Below are positions 11,536 to 20,995 of a stretch of 64,000 nt of DNA, one piece after another. Made by a program: the position numbers and the translations under genes. The stretch's first letter is position 1. The number at the start of each line of letters is the position of its first letter. Under the pieces are notes generated by a model. It saw only the letters and a program-made list of their open reading frames with translations. It was not told the origin of the DNA and ran no database searches. Source of the DNA: Sphingomonas sp. DG1-23. GTDB lineage: Bacteria > Pseudomonadota > Alphaproteobacteria > Sphingomonadales > Sphingomonadaceae. The stretch covers positions 434,001 through 498,000 of the forward strand of contig NZ_JAVAMA010000001.1 of assembly GCF_030730875.1 (NCBI RefSeq), read 5' to 3'.

Positions 11536-12396
11536 TCAGTCCGCCGCGGGCATCGGCCCGGCGATCAGCAGCGGATCGATCCGCGCATCGCGCCATTTCA
11601 GGCTCCAGTGCAGATGCGGGCCGGTCGCCCGGCCGCTACGCCCCACCGCACCGACGGGCTGGCCGCGCCGCACCTGCTGGCCGGGGCGCACATCGATCCG
11701 CGAGAGATGCATGAAGGCGGTGTTGAGCCCCATGCCGTGATCGATCATCAGCAGATTGCCTTCGAGCGTGAACGGCGTGGCCGCAGCGAGGATGACCACG
11801 CCGTCGGCCGGCGCGAGCACGATCGTCCCGGTCGGCCGCGCGATGTCGATCCCCGAATGATAGGCGCCCGGCTCGCCGCGATAGATGCGCTGCGACCCGA
11901 ACAGAGTGGAGATGCGCCCGGTCACCGGCCAGAGAAAGGTCTGGCGCCAGCCCTGGGAATCGCTCCGCATCGCCCGGGCGGCATTGATCTGGGCGAGTTC
12001 GCCGGGGCGCACCCGATCGAATTCGGGGCGCGGCACGGGATATTTGGGCAAGGTGTTGAGCCGCGAAATATCCCACGCGCGCGGGGCGATCGCGAGCGTC
12101 CGGCGGATTTCTCCGCCATCGGCCAGCCGGGCGACGAGCGTCGCCGTCGGCGCGGCGTCACGATCGAACGCGATCAGGAAGCGGCGATCCGCGGCGAAGG
12201 AAACCGGCATGCCGTTCAGGCTCAGCAGGGTCGTGCCGCGCGGCGCGGTCCCGGTCGCGATCCCGCCTTGCACGAGAAGGCCGGTGAGGCCGAAGCGGTC
12301 CACCTGCGCCGCGACCGGCCGGCTCTGCTGACCGGCCGCCGCATTGCCGGGCAGGCCGATCGCCAGCGCGGCAGCCGCGAGCCGCCCCGGCTTCAT
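11536..12396 (-). CDS. M23 (lysostaphin-type) peptidoglycan endopeptidase
   Basis: This 286-residue exported protein (signal peptide MKPGRLAAAALAIGLPGNAAA) has a C-terminal M23 domain. The zinc ligands are visible in YHSGIDIA (about residue 180, the HxxxD element), and the catalytic GPHLHW lies near residue 260. All key residues seem intact, so it may be an active endopeptidase that cuts peptide cross-links rather than a LytM-degenerate activator. The N-terminal 130 residues form a beta-rich extension. It overlaps the DUF2093 gene by four bases (ATGA) and completes the xseA-DUF2093-M23 minus-strand operon. Confidence 0.9.
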   Translation of the reverse strand: MKPGRLAAAALAIGLPGNAAAGQQSRPVAAQVDRFGLTGLLVQGGIATGTAPRGTTLLSLNGMPVSFAADRRFLIAFDRDAAPTATLVARLADGGEIRRTLAIAPRAWDISRLNTLPKYPVPRPEFDRVRPGELAQINAARAMRSDSQGWRQTFLWPVTGRISTLFGSQRIYRGEPGAYHSGIDIARPTGTIVLAPADGVVILAAATPFTLEGNLLMIDHGMGLNTAFMHLSRIDVRPGQQVRRGQPVGAVGRSGRATGPHLHWSLKWRDARIDPLLIAGPMPAAD

Positions 12397-12593
12397 TGGC
12401 CGTGCAGCGCCCTGGCCGCATGCTCGGCGGCGGCATAGGGTTCCTGGCGCTCGACGCTCCAGTAGCGCAATATCTCGAGCGGAATGCGCTCGCCGCTGAC
12501 CGCGCAGACGACGTGATCGCCGGGCGCGAGGACGCGGAAACCATTGGCCATATAATGGAGCTTGGCGGCGCGGGCGGTGTTGGACATCAGCAT
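12393..12593 (-). CDS. DUF2093 family small protein
   Basis: This 66-residue protein carries the conserved DUF2093 core KLHYMANGFRVLAPGDHV, then VSGERIPLEILRYWSVE. The family is small, alphaproteobacterial and of unknown function. A second Met at residue 3 could be the real start. It sits 24 bases after xseA and overlaps the M23 gene, so the three are probably co-transcribed. Confidence 0.85.
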   Translation of the reverse strand: MLMSNTARAAKLHYMANGFRVLAPGDHVVCAVSGERIPLEILRYWSVERQEPYAAAEHAARALHGQ

Positions 12594-12617
12594 AATATTC
12601 TCAACTCGGTGTCTGGT

Positions 12618-13994
12618 TCACAGCAGGCTCGGCTGCTCGGGCTTGGCGGCAGTGTAGGATTTGCCGGCGGCGCGCTCAACCCGGGCGTCTACCGGGCCGT
12701 CCCTGAACTGGAGCGTGATCGCGCCTGCCGCCTGCGCTTCGGCGACCGTGGTGACGACCTTTCCGCTCGCCTTGGCGCCGACCCGGACATAGCCGCGCTG
12801 GAGCAAATTGTCGGGGTTGACGCTGTCGAGCAGCCGCGACGCACCGTCGAAACGGTGCCGCGCGGTCGCCACCAATTGATCGAGCACGGCGGGACGGAGC
12901 GCGCCCGCATCGCGATCGAGCTGCGCCCGCGCCGAGGTGACGCGCCGCTCGAGCGCGCGGTCGAGCCGGCCGGCGAGGTCGTCCATCTTCTGGCGCTGGG
13001 GGCCGAGCAGAGCGTCGCGCCGCGGCAGCACGCGGACCAGTGCCGCGAGGCGCTCGCCTGCGCGTTCGTGATAGCGGCGGACGCAACGTTCGGTGCGATG
13101 GGCGAGCGTCGCCACGGTGTGGCGGACATCGGCGAGCACCGGGACCGCGATCTCGGCGGCGGCGGTGGGCGTCGGCGCGCGCAGATCGGCGGCGAAATCG
13201 CACAGGCTGGTATCGGTCTCATGGCCGACGGCGGAAATCACCGGGATGCTGCAGTCCGCCACCGCACGGACGACGATCTCCTCGTTGAACGCCCACAAAT
13301 CCTCGATCGAGCCGCCGCCGCGCGCGACGATCAGCAGGTCGGGACGGCGGACCGGACCGTCGGCGGGCAACGCGTCGAACCCGCGCACCGCGGCGGCGAC
13401 CTCGGCGGCAGACCCCTCCCCCTGCACCTTGACCGGCCAGACGAGGACATGGCTCGGGAAACGATCGCCGAGCCGGTGGAGGATGTCGCGGATCACAGCG
13501 CCGGTAGGCGACGTCACCACGCCGATCGTGCGCGGCATGTGCGGGAGCTGCTTCTTCCGGCCGGGATCGAACAGCCCCTCGCCCGCCAGCTTCGCCTTCA
13601 ATTTCTCGAACAGCGCCATCAACGCGCCTTCGCCGGCAAGCTCCATCCGCTCGATGACGATCTGGTATTTGGAGCGGCCGGGATAAGTGGTGAGCTTGCC
13701 CGTGGCGATCACTTCGATCCCATCCTGCGCCGCGAACGGCAGAGCCGCCGCCGCGCCGCGCCAGATCACCCCGTCGATCACTGCGTCCGAATCCTTGAGG
13801 CAGAGATAGGCATGGCCCGAGGCGGCGCGCTTCCACCCCGAAATCTCGCCGCGCAGCCGGACATGGCCGAACTCGCCCTCGACCATCCGCTTGAGCGCCG
13901 ACGAAAGCTCGCTGACGCTCATGGCAGGCGCGTTGTCCCCCGGCATTTGCTCGGCTACGAGCCGGGCTGGCGTATCGATAAAGGGGTCGGGCAT
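12618..13994 (-). CDS. xseA: Exodeoxyribonuclease VII large subunit
   Basis: This is the catalytic and DNA-binding subunit of ExoVII, which degrades single-stranded DNA from both ends together with XseB. The 458-residue protein has an N-terminal OB-fold (about 25-125, [20 protein letters not shown]). The family core follows with [14 protein letters not shown] (about 145) and the characteristic [20 protein letters not shown] later [20 protein letters not shown] is also diagnostic. The start at 13994 overlaps the purD start on the other strand through a shared CATG. A later Met at about residue 25 ([10 protein letters not shown]) would leave a normal intergenic gap but would drop the [15 protein letters not shown] segment, which looks conserved in sphingomonad homologues. 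xseB is not in the window. Confidence 0.96.
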   Translation of the reverse strand: MPDPFIDTPARLVAEQMPGDNAPAMSVSELSSALKRMVEGEFGHVRLRGEISGWKRAASGHAYLCLKDSDAVIDGVIWRGAAAALPFAAQDGIEVIATGKLTTYPGRSKYQIVIERMELAGEGALMALFEKLKAKLAGEGLFDPGRKKQLPHMPRTIGVVTSPTGAVIRDILHRLGDRFPSHVLVWPVKVQGEGSAAEVAAAVRGFDALPADGPVRRPDLLIVARGGGSIEDLWAFNEEIVVRAVADCSIPVISAVGHETDTSLCDFAADLRAPTPTAAAEIAVPVLADVRHTVATLAHRTERCVRRYHERAGERLAALVRVLPRRDALLGPQRQKMDDLAGRLDRALERRVTSARAQLDRDAGALRPAVLDQLVATARHRFDGASRLLDSVNPDNLLQRGYVRVGAKASGKVVTTVAEAQAAGAITLQFRDGPVDARVERAAGKSYTAAKPEQPSLL

Positions 13995-15261
13995 GAACGT
14001 CCTGTTGCTGGGTTCGGGGGGGCGTGAACATGCGCTTGCGTGGAAGCTCGCACAATCGCCGCTGCTGACGAAGCTCTACGCCGCCCCGGGCAATCCGGGA
14101 ATAGCCGAGCATGCCGAACTCGCCGAGATCGCGCTTTCGGACCATCGCGCGGTGATCGATTTCTGCCTGCGCCATTCGATCGGCTTCGTGGTGATCGGGC
14201 CGGAAGCCCCCTTGGTCGCCGGGCTCGGCGACAATCTGCGCACCATGGGAATCGGCGTGTTCGGCCCGAGCAAGGCGGCCGCCCAGCTCGAGGGATCGAA
14301 GGGCTTCACCAAGGATCTGTGCGCGCGCGAGAACATCCCGACCGCGGGCTATGTGAAGGTCGAGAGCCGCGACGGCGGACTGGCCGCGCTCGGCGATTTC
14401 ACGCTGCCGGTGGTGGTCAAGGCCGACGGGCTCGCCGCGGGCAAGGGCGTGACCGTGGCGATGACCCGCGAAGAGGCCGAAGAGGCGATCCGCGGCATCT
14501 TCGCGGTGCCCGGCGGCAGCGCGGTGATTGAGGAATTCCTCGAGGGCGAAGAAGCCAGCCTGTTCGTACTGACCGACGGCACCAATTTGCTCCCGTTCGG
14601 ATCGGCGCAGGATCACAAGCGCGTCGGCGATGGCGACACCGGATCCAATACCGGCGGCATGGGCGCGTACAGCCCGGCCCGGGTGCTCACTCCGGAGCTG
14701 GAGCGGCAGGCGATCGAGACGATCGTGCGCCCCACCGTGGAGGCGCTCGCGCGGATGGGGTCGCCTTATTCGGGCGTGCTCTATGCCGGGCTGATGCTGA
14801 CCGCGGCCGGTCCCAAGCTGATCGAGTACAACGCCCGCTTCGGCGACCCCGAGTGCCAGGTGCTGATGCTGCGCTTCGAAGGCGATTTGCTCGAACTGAT
14901 GGTCGCCACTGCGAAAGGCGCGCTTGCCGGCCGGGCAGACCCCGCTTTCTCGGCGGATACCGCGCTGACCGTGGTGATGGCGGCGAACGGCTATCCCGGC
15001 ACGCCCGAGTCCGGCGGCGCGATCCACGGCATCGCGGCGGCGGAAGCGACCGGCGCCAAGATATTCCATGCCGGCACCCGGCTGGACGGCGATACTCTGG
15101 TCGCGAGCGGCGGACGGGTGCTGACGGTCACCGCAAAGGGGGATTCGGTGCGCGCGGCGCAGGCGGCGGCCTATAGCGCCGTGGACGCTATCGACTTCGC
15201 CACCGGCTTTTGCCGGCGCGACATCGGCTGGCGCGAAGTGGCGCGCGAAGACGCGGCATAG
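13993..15261 (+). CDS. purD: Phosphoribosylamine-glycine ligase
   Basis: PurD catalyses the ATP-dependent joining of phosphoribosylamine and glycine to form GAR, the second step of purine synthesis. The 422-residue protein begins [19 protein letters not shown], the signature N-terminus. It contains the ATP-grasp region [18 protein letters not shown], followed by [20 protein letters not shown] and later [13 protein letters not shown]. All are diagnostic for PurD. The start codon overlaps the xseA start on the opposite strand, so any separate promoter must lie inside xseA or the two starts must be regulated together. An AraC-type regulator follows after 17 bases. Confidence 0.98.
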   Translation: MNVLLLGSGGREHALAWKLAQSPLLTKLYAAPGNPGIAEHAELAEIALSDHRAVIDFCLRHSIGFVVIGPEAPLVAGLGDNLRTMGIGVFGPSKAAAQLEGSKGFTKDLCARENIPTAGYVKVESRDGGLAALGDFTLPVVVKADGLAAGKGVTVAMTREEAEEAIRGIFAVPGGSAVIEEFLEGEEASLFVLTDGTNLLPFGSAQDHKRVGDGDTGSNTGGMGAYSPARVLTPELERQAIETIVRPTVEALARMGSPYSGVLYAGLMLTAAGPKLIEYNARFGDPECQVLMLRFEGDLLELMVATAKGALAGRADPAFSADTALTVVMAANGYPGTPESGGAIHGIAAAEATGAKIFHAGTRLDGDTLVASGGRVLTVTAKGDSVRAAQAAAYSAVDAIDFATGFCRRDIGWREVAREDAA

Positions 15262-15278
15262 GAGGATCGGCAGGCAGC

Positions 15279-15959
15279 GTGGACGGATTGCTGACGCGAC
15301 ACGGCGCCGGCGAACGGCTCGACCGGCACCGCCACGCGGGTGCCTATGCCGCTTTGGTGCTCGAGGGCGGCTATATCGAAGCCGGTGATCGTGGGCGGTT
15401 TGCAGTGAAAGCCGGTCAGGTCGTCCTGCACGGCCCGTACGAATCGCATCAGGACGCCTTCTTCGCACGCGGTGCGCGCGTCCTGAACCTGCCGGTACAT
15501 TGCGAAGGCCGATCGCTGGCCAGGGCCGCCGATCCCGACGCTATCGTCCGGCTCGCCGAGCGCGACCTGCGCGCCGCGTGCGAATTGTTGCGCACCAGCC
15601 TGATCGAGGAAGCGGCCGACCTCGACGACTGGCCCGATCGGCTCGGCCGTTGCCTGATCGCGGATCCCGATGTGGATCTCGGCGAATGGGCCGCGCGACA
15701 CGGGCTTGCGCCGCAATCGCTCAGCCGCGGTTTCCGCAAGGCTTTCGGAGTCACGCCGAAGCGTTTTCGCGCCGACCAGCGGACGCTCGGCGCACTGCGC
15801 GCGCTGCCGGGCTGGCGCGGCACCGGCGCCGCGCTGGCTGTCGAACTCGGTTTCGCCGATCAGGCACATATGACCCGATCGGTCGGCGCGCTGACCGGGC
15901 GCTGTCCTTCGCAGCTCCGGGTGAAACAGGTTCAAGAACCGCGCCGGCACTTGCGCTAG
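15279..15959 (+). CDS. AraC family transcriptional regulator
   Basis: This protein of about 226 residues has a cupin-like N-terminal sensor region (GERLDRHRHAGAYAALVLEG, about 9-100). A C-terminal AraC helix-turn-helix pair follows, with DLGEWAARHGLAPQSLSRGF (helix pair 1) and AVELGFADQAHMTRSVGALT (helix pair 2). The start is uncertain. GTG at 15279 follows an AGGAGG at about 15260 with a rather long gap, and TTG at 15289 is another choice. The likely ligand is a small molecule, but none can be named. It lies close behind purD with no clear promoter and so may be co-transcribed with it, although the functions are not obviously linked. Confidence 0.8.
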   Translation: MDGLLTRHGAGERLDRHRHAGAYAALVLEGGYIEAGDRGRFAVKAGQVVLHGPYESHQDAFFARGARVLNLPVHCEGRSLARAADPDAIVRLAERDLRAACELLRTSLIEEAADLDDWPDRLGRCLIADPDVDLGEWAARHGLAPQSLSRGFRKAFGVTPKRFRADQRTLGALRALPGWRGTGAALAVELGFADQAHMTRSVGALTGRCPSQLRVKQVQEPRRHLR

Positions 15960-15969
15960 CCGCTGGTGC

Positions 15970-17124
15970 ATGGACCGTCGAACCTTGCTCGCCACCAGCG
16001 CCGCCATGCTTGTGCTGGCGCTCCAGCCGCATCGCGCCCACGCCGCGCTTCCCAAAGAATCGGCCACGCGCTGGAAGGTCCGCGCGTCCGAAGGCTTCGA
16101 CGCGATCGCCTTTCTCGGCCCGCTTTCGGGTGTGGATCTCTATCGGAAATATTACGCGGCCGACGCCGATGCATTCGCGCCGCAACTGCCCGAGGCGATC
16201 CGCCGCGATATTCCCGCGCTGTGGCAGGCTGCGAATGCTGAGGGCTTCGGCCTGCTCGGCCCCAACCTCCAGGTGCTGTTCTCGAGCGGCGGCAACCATG
16301 CCTCGCTGGACGCGCTTCTCGCCGCATTGCGCGCGAAGGAGACGCGTATCTTGCCCGGCTACCGCGCCAGTCCGTATTGGAGCGAGGCCGACTGGGCGTG
16401 GTTCAGCAAGGCTGCGCCTCGGCTGGAGGCGATCTTCGGCGCGATGCGCGCGGCTGGCTTCGCGGCGTTCCGGGCTGCGCGAACACCCGGCCTCGACGCG
16501 CGCGTCGCCGAGGTCCAGCGCGCGCTAGATGCCTTCGACGTGATTTCGTGGCAGACGAAGCTGACCGGCCGGACGTTCGATCCGGTGATCGACGTGGTGC
16601 TGCTGCAATTTGCGAAACCCCATGGCATCAAGGTGCAGGGCCAGACCTTTCTCCAGGCGAGCGATTACGACACCGCGACCACGGTGCGGATCGCCGCGCA
16701 CGAGATGCTCCACCCGCCGTACGACGAGAAGGGCCCTGCGGCGCAGGCGGCGCTCGGCGTGCTGCGGCGCGATCCGCTGATCGCGGCGATCGTCCGCGAC
16801 CATGATCCGCAATGGGGTTACACTACGCTGGAAGGAATGCTGAACGAGGATCTTGTCGAGGCGCTCGACCAATTAATCTCCGAAGCGCTCGGCGTCGCGC
16901 GCAACCCTGCGGACCGCTGGCGCAAGGCCGATGACGGCATGCACGTGATCGCGGGCGGTCTCTATGGGCTGCTGCGCGAGGATCGCTGGATCGATCGCGG
17001 CGGATCGATCGAGGACTGGCTGCTCAAGGCGGCGACGACCGGGCGGCTCGATCCCACGAACTTCCACGCCGTTGCGGCGCGGGTTCTGGAGCGACCCGTC
17101 ACCCGTCTCTGGCCGCTGGCCTGA
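15970..17124 (+). CDS. Secreted putative zinc metallopeptidase (HExxH), family not recognised
   Basis: This 384-residue protein has a Tat-like twin-arginine signal peptide (MDRRTLLATSAAMLVLALQP, then HRAHA). I do not recognise the family. The motif AAHEMLHPPYD holds HExxH (His244-Glu245-x-x-His248). The acidic helix NEDLVEALDQ about 45 residues later could supply a third zinc ligand, as in gluzincin-type enzymes. The rest is mostly helical, with many aromatic residues. It starts 11 bases after the AraC regulator and converges on the HD-GYP gene with a four-base gap. The metal site is inferred from the motif alone; activity and substrate are unknown. Confidence 0.75.
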   Translation: MDRRTLLATSAAMLVLALQPHRAHAALPKESATRWKVRASEGFDAIAFLGPLSGVDLYRKYYAADADAFAPQLPEAIRRDIPALWQAANAEGFGLLGPNLQVLFSSGGNHASLDALLAALRAKETRILPGYRASPYWSEADWAWFSKAAPRLEAIFGAMRAAGFAAFRAARTPGLDARVAEVQRALDAFDVISWQTKLTGRTFDPVIDVVLLQFAKPHGIKVQGQTFLQASDYDTATTVRIAAHEMLHPPYDEKGPAAQAALGVLRRDPLIAAIVRDHDPQWGYTTLEGMLNEDLVEALDQLISEALGVARNPADRWRKADDGMHVIAGGLYGLLREDRWIDRGGSIEDWLLKAATTGRLDPTNFHAVAARVLERPVTRLWPLA

Positions 17125-17128
17125 CCGG

Positions 17129-18349
17129 TCAGGCGCGCGCGGCGCGGCCGGCGGTGAGTCGCTCCGACAAGGGCTGCCAGTCGAAGCCCCAGCGGACGGG
17201 ATCCTCGGCGCTCACGATATGATCGCCACCGCCCGAGCTGGACAGGAAGACGTCCTCGAGCGTGAGCGGGGCGCGTTCGAGCGCGCAATGGAAGATGCGG
17301 ACCTTGCTGCGAGTCTCTTTGGTGCCGTCGGGAAGCACGATGCCGAGGCGGTTCGAGCGCATCCGCACCAGCAGGCCGGGCGGCACGACGCCGATGCTGC
17401 GGAAGAATTTGAACAGCAGATCGCGATCGAAATGCCCTTCCCAGCCATACATCTCCGTCGCGGCCTTGAGCGGAGTCCAGCTCTCCTTATAGGCGCGGTC
17501 CGAAGTGAGTGCGTCATAGACGTCGCAGATCGCGCCCATCCGCGCCGCGAGGCTGATCGCCTCGCCCTTCAGCCCGAAGGGGTAGCCCGAACCGTCGATC
17601 TTCTCGTGGTGGAGCAGGCTGACGTCGAGCACTTCCTGCGTCACGCCCTCGCCCTTTTCGAGCATTGCGTGGCCCTGTTCGGGATGCGCGCGGATCAGTG
17701 CGAACTCGGCATCGTCGAGGCGGCCCGGCTTGTTGAGGATCGCATCGGGGACGGTCATCTTGCCGACATCGTGGAGCAGGCCGGCTAGGCCCATCGACCG
17801 CACGATCGGCTCGGCGAGACCGAGCTGCCGCGCGAGATTGACCATCAGCGCGCAGACCGAGACCGAATGGAGATAGGTATATTCGTCCTTCGACTTGAGC
17901 CTGGTCATGTCGATGAACATTGCGGGGTTGCGATCGACCGCGTCCGATATGTCCGCTACGACGGGCGCCACCGCGTCGGCATCGATCGTCTTGCCCAGCC
18001 GGGCATCGTCGAACACGCCCTTAACGGCGCGCTTGCTGCGGGCGATCGTCTTTTTGGCGAGTTCCCGATCGGTCTTCGCCGTGTCGCGCGGGGTGACCGG
18101 AACGATGGCGGAGACGCTGGCGCTGCGCGGAATTGCGGCGTGCGGCGCAGGTGCGGATCCGGCAGGCGCGAGGCCGCGCTCGATGTCGATCACCACTGCC
18201 TGTACTTCGCTGGCGAGCACAGCGGCGAGATCTTCGGGCCGTTCGAGCAGAAACCGCGTGCGCCAGAAGGGATGGCTGAACCACGAGCCTTCGAACCCGT
18301 GGATATACATCCCCATCTTCACCTGACTGGGCGGTATCCGTCGCAGCAA
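17129..18349 (-). CDS. HD-GYP domain cyclic-di-GMP phosphodiesterase
   Basis: This cytoplasmic protein of about 406 residues probably hydrolyses cyclic di-GMP. An N-terminal DUF3391-type region (IPPSQVKMGMYIHGFEGSWF) precedes an HD-GYP domain. The metal site is seen in LLHDVGKM (the HD pair, about residue 190) and HHEKIDGSGYP (the GYP element, about 246). The start is not ATG. TTG at 18349 has a GAGG about seven bases upstream and gives MLRRIPPSQV, which looks like homologous N-termini. TTG at 18367 is the alternative. All metal ligands are present, so it is probably active. No GGDEF partner lies in the window. Confidence 0.9.
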   Translation of the reverse strand: MLRRIPPSQVKMGMYIHGFEGSWFSHPFWRTRFLLERPEDLAAVLASEVQAVVIDIERGLAPAGSAPAPHAAIPRSASVSAIVPVTPRDTAKTDRELAKKTIARSKRAVKGVFDDARLGKTIDADAVAPVVADISDAVDRNPAMFIDMTRLKSKDEYTYLHSVSVCALMVNLARQLGLAEPIVRSMGLAGLLHDVGKMTVPDAILNKPGRLDDAEFALIRAHPEQGHAMLEKGEGVTQEVLDVSLLHHEKIDGSGYPFGLKGEAISLAARMGAICDVYDALTSDRAYKESWTPLKAATEMYGWEGHFDRDLLFKFFRSIGVVPPGLLVRMRSNRLGIVLPDGTKETRSKVRIFHCALERAPLTLEDVFLSSSGGGDHIVSAEDPVRWGFDWQPLSERLTAGRAARA

Positions 18350-18484
18350 GTTCCGGCCTCGGCACAAATCTTCCCCGAGGCCGGGCTAACATAACCTAAG
18401 TTACCCAGTACTTAAGGCGCGCGATTCATATGATGATCGCATGGCTGCGCCATTTTCGCGCGGCTCGACAGGTGCCGGCCGCCG

Positions 18485-19495
18485 TCAGCCGGCGGAACGA
18501 TTCGTCGATTCCGCCGCGAGCTTCTTGAGATCGGCTTCGGCGCGCGCGCCATAATGCTGGATGATCTCCGCGGCGCAGATCGCGCCGAGCCGCAGCGATT
18601 CCTCGAGCCCGCGGCCCTGCGCCTGGCCGAACAGGAAGCCGGCGGCGAACATGTCGCCCGCGCCGGTGGTGTCGACCAATTTCGCGATCGGCTCGGCGGG
18701 GACCTCGACGCGCTCCGAACCCTGGAGCGCCATCGCGCCCTGCTCGCTGCGCGTGACGACGAGCAAAGGCACCTTGCCGTGGATGTGCGCGACCGCCGAT
18801 TCGAAATCCGCATGTTCGCAAAGCGCGAGCAACTCGCTCTCATTGGCGAACAATATGTCGATCAGCCCGTCCTCGATCAGCTTGCGGAAATCCTGGCCGT
18901 GGCGCGAGATGCAGAAGACGTCGGAGAGCGTGAAGGCGACCTTGCGGCCATTGGCGCGGGCGATGTCGATCGCCTTGCGCATCGCGGCGCGCGGCTCTTC
19001 GGGATCCCAGAGATAGCCTTCGAGATAGAGGATCGCGCCGCCGGCGATCAGTTCCTCGTCGAGCGCCGCGGCGGGGAGGAATTGCGAGGCGCCGAGAAAG
19101 GTGTTCATCGTGCGCTGGCCGTCGGGCGTGACGAAGATCAGGCAGCGCGCCGTGGTCGGCTGGCCGGGACGCACCGCAGTGGCGAAGTCGACGCCCGCGG
19201 CGCGGATGTCGTGCGCGAAGACCGTGCCGAGCTGATCGTCGGCGACCTGGCCGATGAACGCGCATTTACCGCCGAGCGCGGCGATGCCGGCGACGGTGTT
19301 CGCCGCCGAGCCGCCCGAAACCTCGCGGCCGGGGCCCATCCTGGCATAGAGCGAATCGGCCTCTTCGGGCGAGAACATCAGCTGCATCGAGCCCTTGGCG
19401 ACGCCGATCTCCTCGATGAAGCTGTCTTCGGCCTGGGCGAGGATGTCGACGATCGCATTGCCGATCGCGACGACGTGATGGGTAGGGCTGGTCAA
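18485..19495 (-). CDS. PfkB family sugar/nucleoside kinase (adenosine kinase-like)
   Basis: This 336-residue ribokinase-fold enzyme phosphorylates a sugar or nucleoside with ATP. The N-terminal GNAIVDILA, the glycine-rich GGSAANTVAGIAALG (about residue 58) and the C-terminal VDTTGAGDMFAAGFLFG (about 270, with the catalytic Asp) are the PfkB signatures. The TLSDVFCISRHGQDF region and overall pattern resemble the alphaproteobacterial proteins annotated as adenosine kinase, but the substrate is not certain. The start is TTG at 19495, with GGAG seven bases upstream. It is divergent from the EI24 gene. Confidence 0.9.
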   Translation of the reverse strand: MTSPTHHVVAIGNAIVDILAQAEDSFIEEIGVAKGSMQLMFSPEEADSLYARMGPGREVSGGSAANTVAGIAALGGKCAFIGQVADDQLGTVFAHDIRAAGVDFATAVRPGQPTTARCLIFVTPDGQRTMNTFLGASQFLPAAALDEELIAGGAILYLEGYLWDPEEPRAAMRKAIDIARANGRKVAFTLSDVFCISRHGQDFRKLIEDGLIDILFANESELLALCEHADFESAVAHIHGKVPLLVVTRSEQGAMALQGSERVEVPAEPIAKLVDTTGAGDMFAAGFLFGQAQGRGLEESLRLGAICAAEIIQHYGARAEADLKKLAAESTNRSAG

Positions 19496-19550
19496 GTTAT
19501 GGCTCCGATGGGTTGCGCCGACGCCCTAGAGAGCGGCAAAGCATAGCGCA

Positions 19551-20243
19551 ATGATCCATGGTTTCCTCCTCGCGCTCGGGCAATTGTTCGACCGGCCGAT
19601 ATTGCTGGTCTTGCTGAAGTCGCTCGCGCTCACGATTCTGCTCTTCGTCGGGCTGGGCTTCGGGCTGTGGCATGCGATGGCGTGGCTGGCGGGATATGCG
19701 AACGAATGGATGGGGCTGGGCAGCCAGGCCGGCGCATTGGCCGACGTCGCGACTTTGCTGCTGTTCGTGTTCGGCTGGTGGCTGCTGTTCCGCGCGGTCG
19801 CGGTGGCGGTGGTCGGGATCTTTGCCGACGAGGTGGTCGCCGCAGTCGAGGCGAAGCATTATCCGCAGGCCCATGCCGCCGCGCGCGACGTGCCGCTGGG
19901 GCGATCGATCGCGATGGGCATCGGATCGGCGGTGCGGGCGATCGGGTTCAATCTGTTGCTCGCGCCGCTCTATCTGATGCTGCTGATCACCGGGGTCGGC
20001 ACCGCGCTCGCTTTCTTCGCAGTCAATGCATGGCTGCTCGGGCGCGATCTCGGCGACATGGTCGCGGCGCGGCATATGCCCTATGCGCAGCTGGCCGCGT
20101 GGCGGCGGGGCACCCGGCTGCGCCGCTTCGCACTGGGGACGATCGGCACGGGACTGTTCCTCGTGCCGCTGATCAATCTGGTGGCGCCGGTGCTCGGGGC
20201 AGCGCTGGCGACGCATGCATTCCACCGCAGGAGACGCGCATGA
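19551..20243 (+). CDS. EI24 domain (CysZ-like) membrane protein
   Basis: This 230-residue inner-membrane protein has about four to five hydrophobic helices and the EI24/CysZ-like layout. The conserved loop ADEVVAAVEAKHYP (about residue 95) matches the alphaproteobacterial EI24 proteins. CysZ imports sulfate, but no cysteine genes are near, so that role should not be assumed. It overlaps the next lipoprotein gene by four bases (ATGA). Confidence 0.82.
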   Translation: MIHGFLLALGQLFDRPILLVLLKSLALTILLFVGLGFGLWHAMAWLAGYANEWMGLGSQAGALADVATLLLFVFGWWLLFRAVAVAVVGIFADEVVAAVEAKHYPQAHAAARDVPLGRSIAMGIGSAVRAIGFNLLLAPLYLMLLITGVGTALAFFAVNAWLLGRDLGDMVAARHMPYAQLAAWRRGTRLRRFALGTIGTGLFLVPLINLVAPVLGAALATHAFHRRRRA

Positions 20244-20626
20244 GATTCTGGATAGTGGCAGGCGCGGTGGCGCTGTCGGGATGCGGCGGCGAGATGATCC
20301 CCGCCGCGCGACCGGCACCCTATGTCGCGGTGCCCAGCGCCGCGCCGACAGCGGCGCCAGCCAGCGTGGTCGCAGTAAAGGGGCAGACCGCGCCGCGACT
20401 GATCGCGCAATTCGGCCAGCCCGCGATGGATTCGAGCGAGGGTGTCGCGCGCAAGCTCCAGTTCGCCGGGCCGATCTGCGTGCTCGACACCTATCTCTAT
20501 CCGCCCGCCAAGGGTCGTGGCGAGCCGGTGGTGACCTATCTGGACACGCGCCAGCGCGACGGCGGACCAATCGACCAGGCCAGCTGCCTCGCTGCACTGG
20601 CGGCGCGGCAGCCGGCGGGACGGTAG
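20240..20626 (+). CDS. Small lipoprotein, function unknown
   Basis: This 128-residue protein has a short lipoprotein signal with lipobox ALSGC (Cys at about residue 15). A proline/alanine-rich linker follows, then a small domain with LIAQFGQPAMDSSEGVARKL and CVLDTYLYPP. The pattern FG.P..EG....QF...C.LD.YLY is reminiscent of small outer-membrane lipoproteins of the SmpA/OmlA fold, but I do not assign it. It is translationally coupled to the EI24 gene. Confidence 0.8.
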   Translation: MRFWIVAGAVALSGCGGEMIPAARPAPYVAVPSAAPTAAPASVVAVKGQTAPRLIAQFGQPAMDSSEGVARKLQFAGPICVLDTYLYPPAKGRGEPVVTYLDTRQRDGGPIDQASCLAALAARQPAGR

Positions 20627-20662
20627 CGGTCGCTATCGCCGCCGTCCCGAGGGTGTGAAGCG

Positions 20663-20995
20663 CTAGGTCATCAAGACGAATTCGACGGCGGCGTGTCCGC
20701 AGACCGTCGATCCGCTGGTGGTGATAGTCACCGGTCTGCCGGTCGCCTTCGCGGTGAGCAACAGCGCATTCAGCTCCGCATAGCTGGCATGCGACTTCGA
20801 GAGCGCGAAATACGGGCTGTCGGGGACCAGGGCATCCGCAAGGCTGACGCCATCGAGCGTGAAAAATACGCAAGGCCGGCTGTCCGCGAGAATCCCTTCG
20901 ACTCGCTTGGCGGTATGCGTCGTCGCCGCGAAAGCCGAAAAGTGCGGCGTGGCAAGGCCGGCGAGCGCAAGTGCCAGCGCAACTCTCACTTTCAT
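20663..20995 (-). CDS. Small secreted protein, function unknown
   Basis: This 110-residue protein begins with a Sec signal peptide ([20 protein letters not shown], cleavage near FAA). The mature part contains [20 protein letters not shown] and ends [14 protein letters not shown], with two cysteines that could pair. Its start overlaps the queG stop by four bases, so it is probably translated from the queG transcript. Confidence 0.75.
   Translation of the reverse strand: MKVRVALALALAGLATPHFSAFAATTHTAKRVEGILADSRPCVFFTLDGVSLADALVPDSPYFALSKSHASYAELNALLLTAKATGRPVTITTSGSTVCGHAAVEFVLMT

Noticed and set aside
8413..12438. A plus-strand open frame of 1,341 codons opposite the TonB receptor and M23 genes
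   Set aside because: It is exactly antisense to well-supported genes, its product is rich in Arg/Ala/Asp/Val with no domain, and high third-position GC leaves long antisense frames open.
13219..15468. A minus-strand open frame of 749 codons across xseA and purD
   Set aside because: It runs antisense to purD and in a wrong frame of xseA. Both of those are secure by motif.
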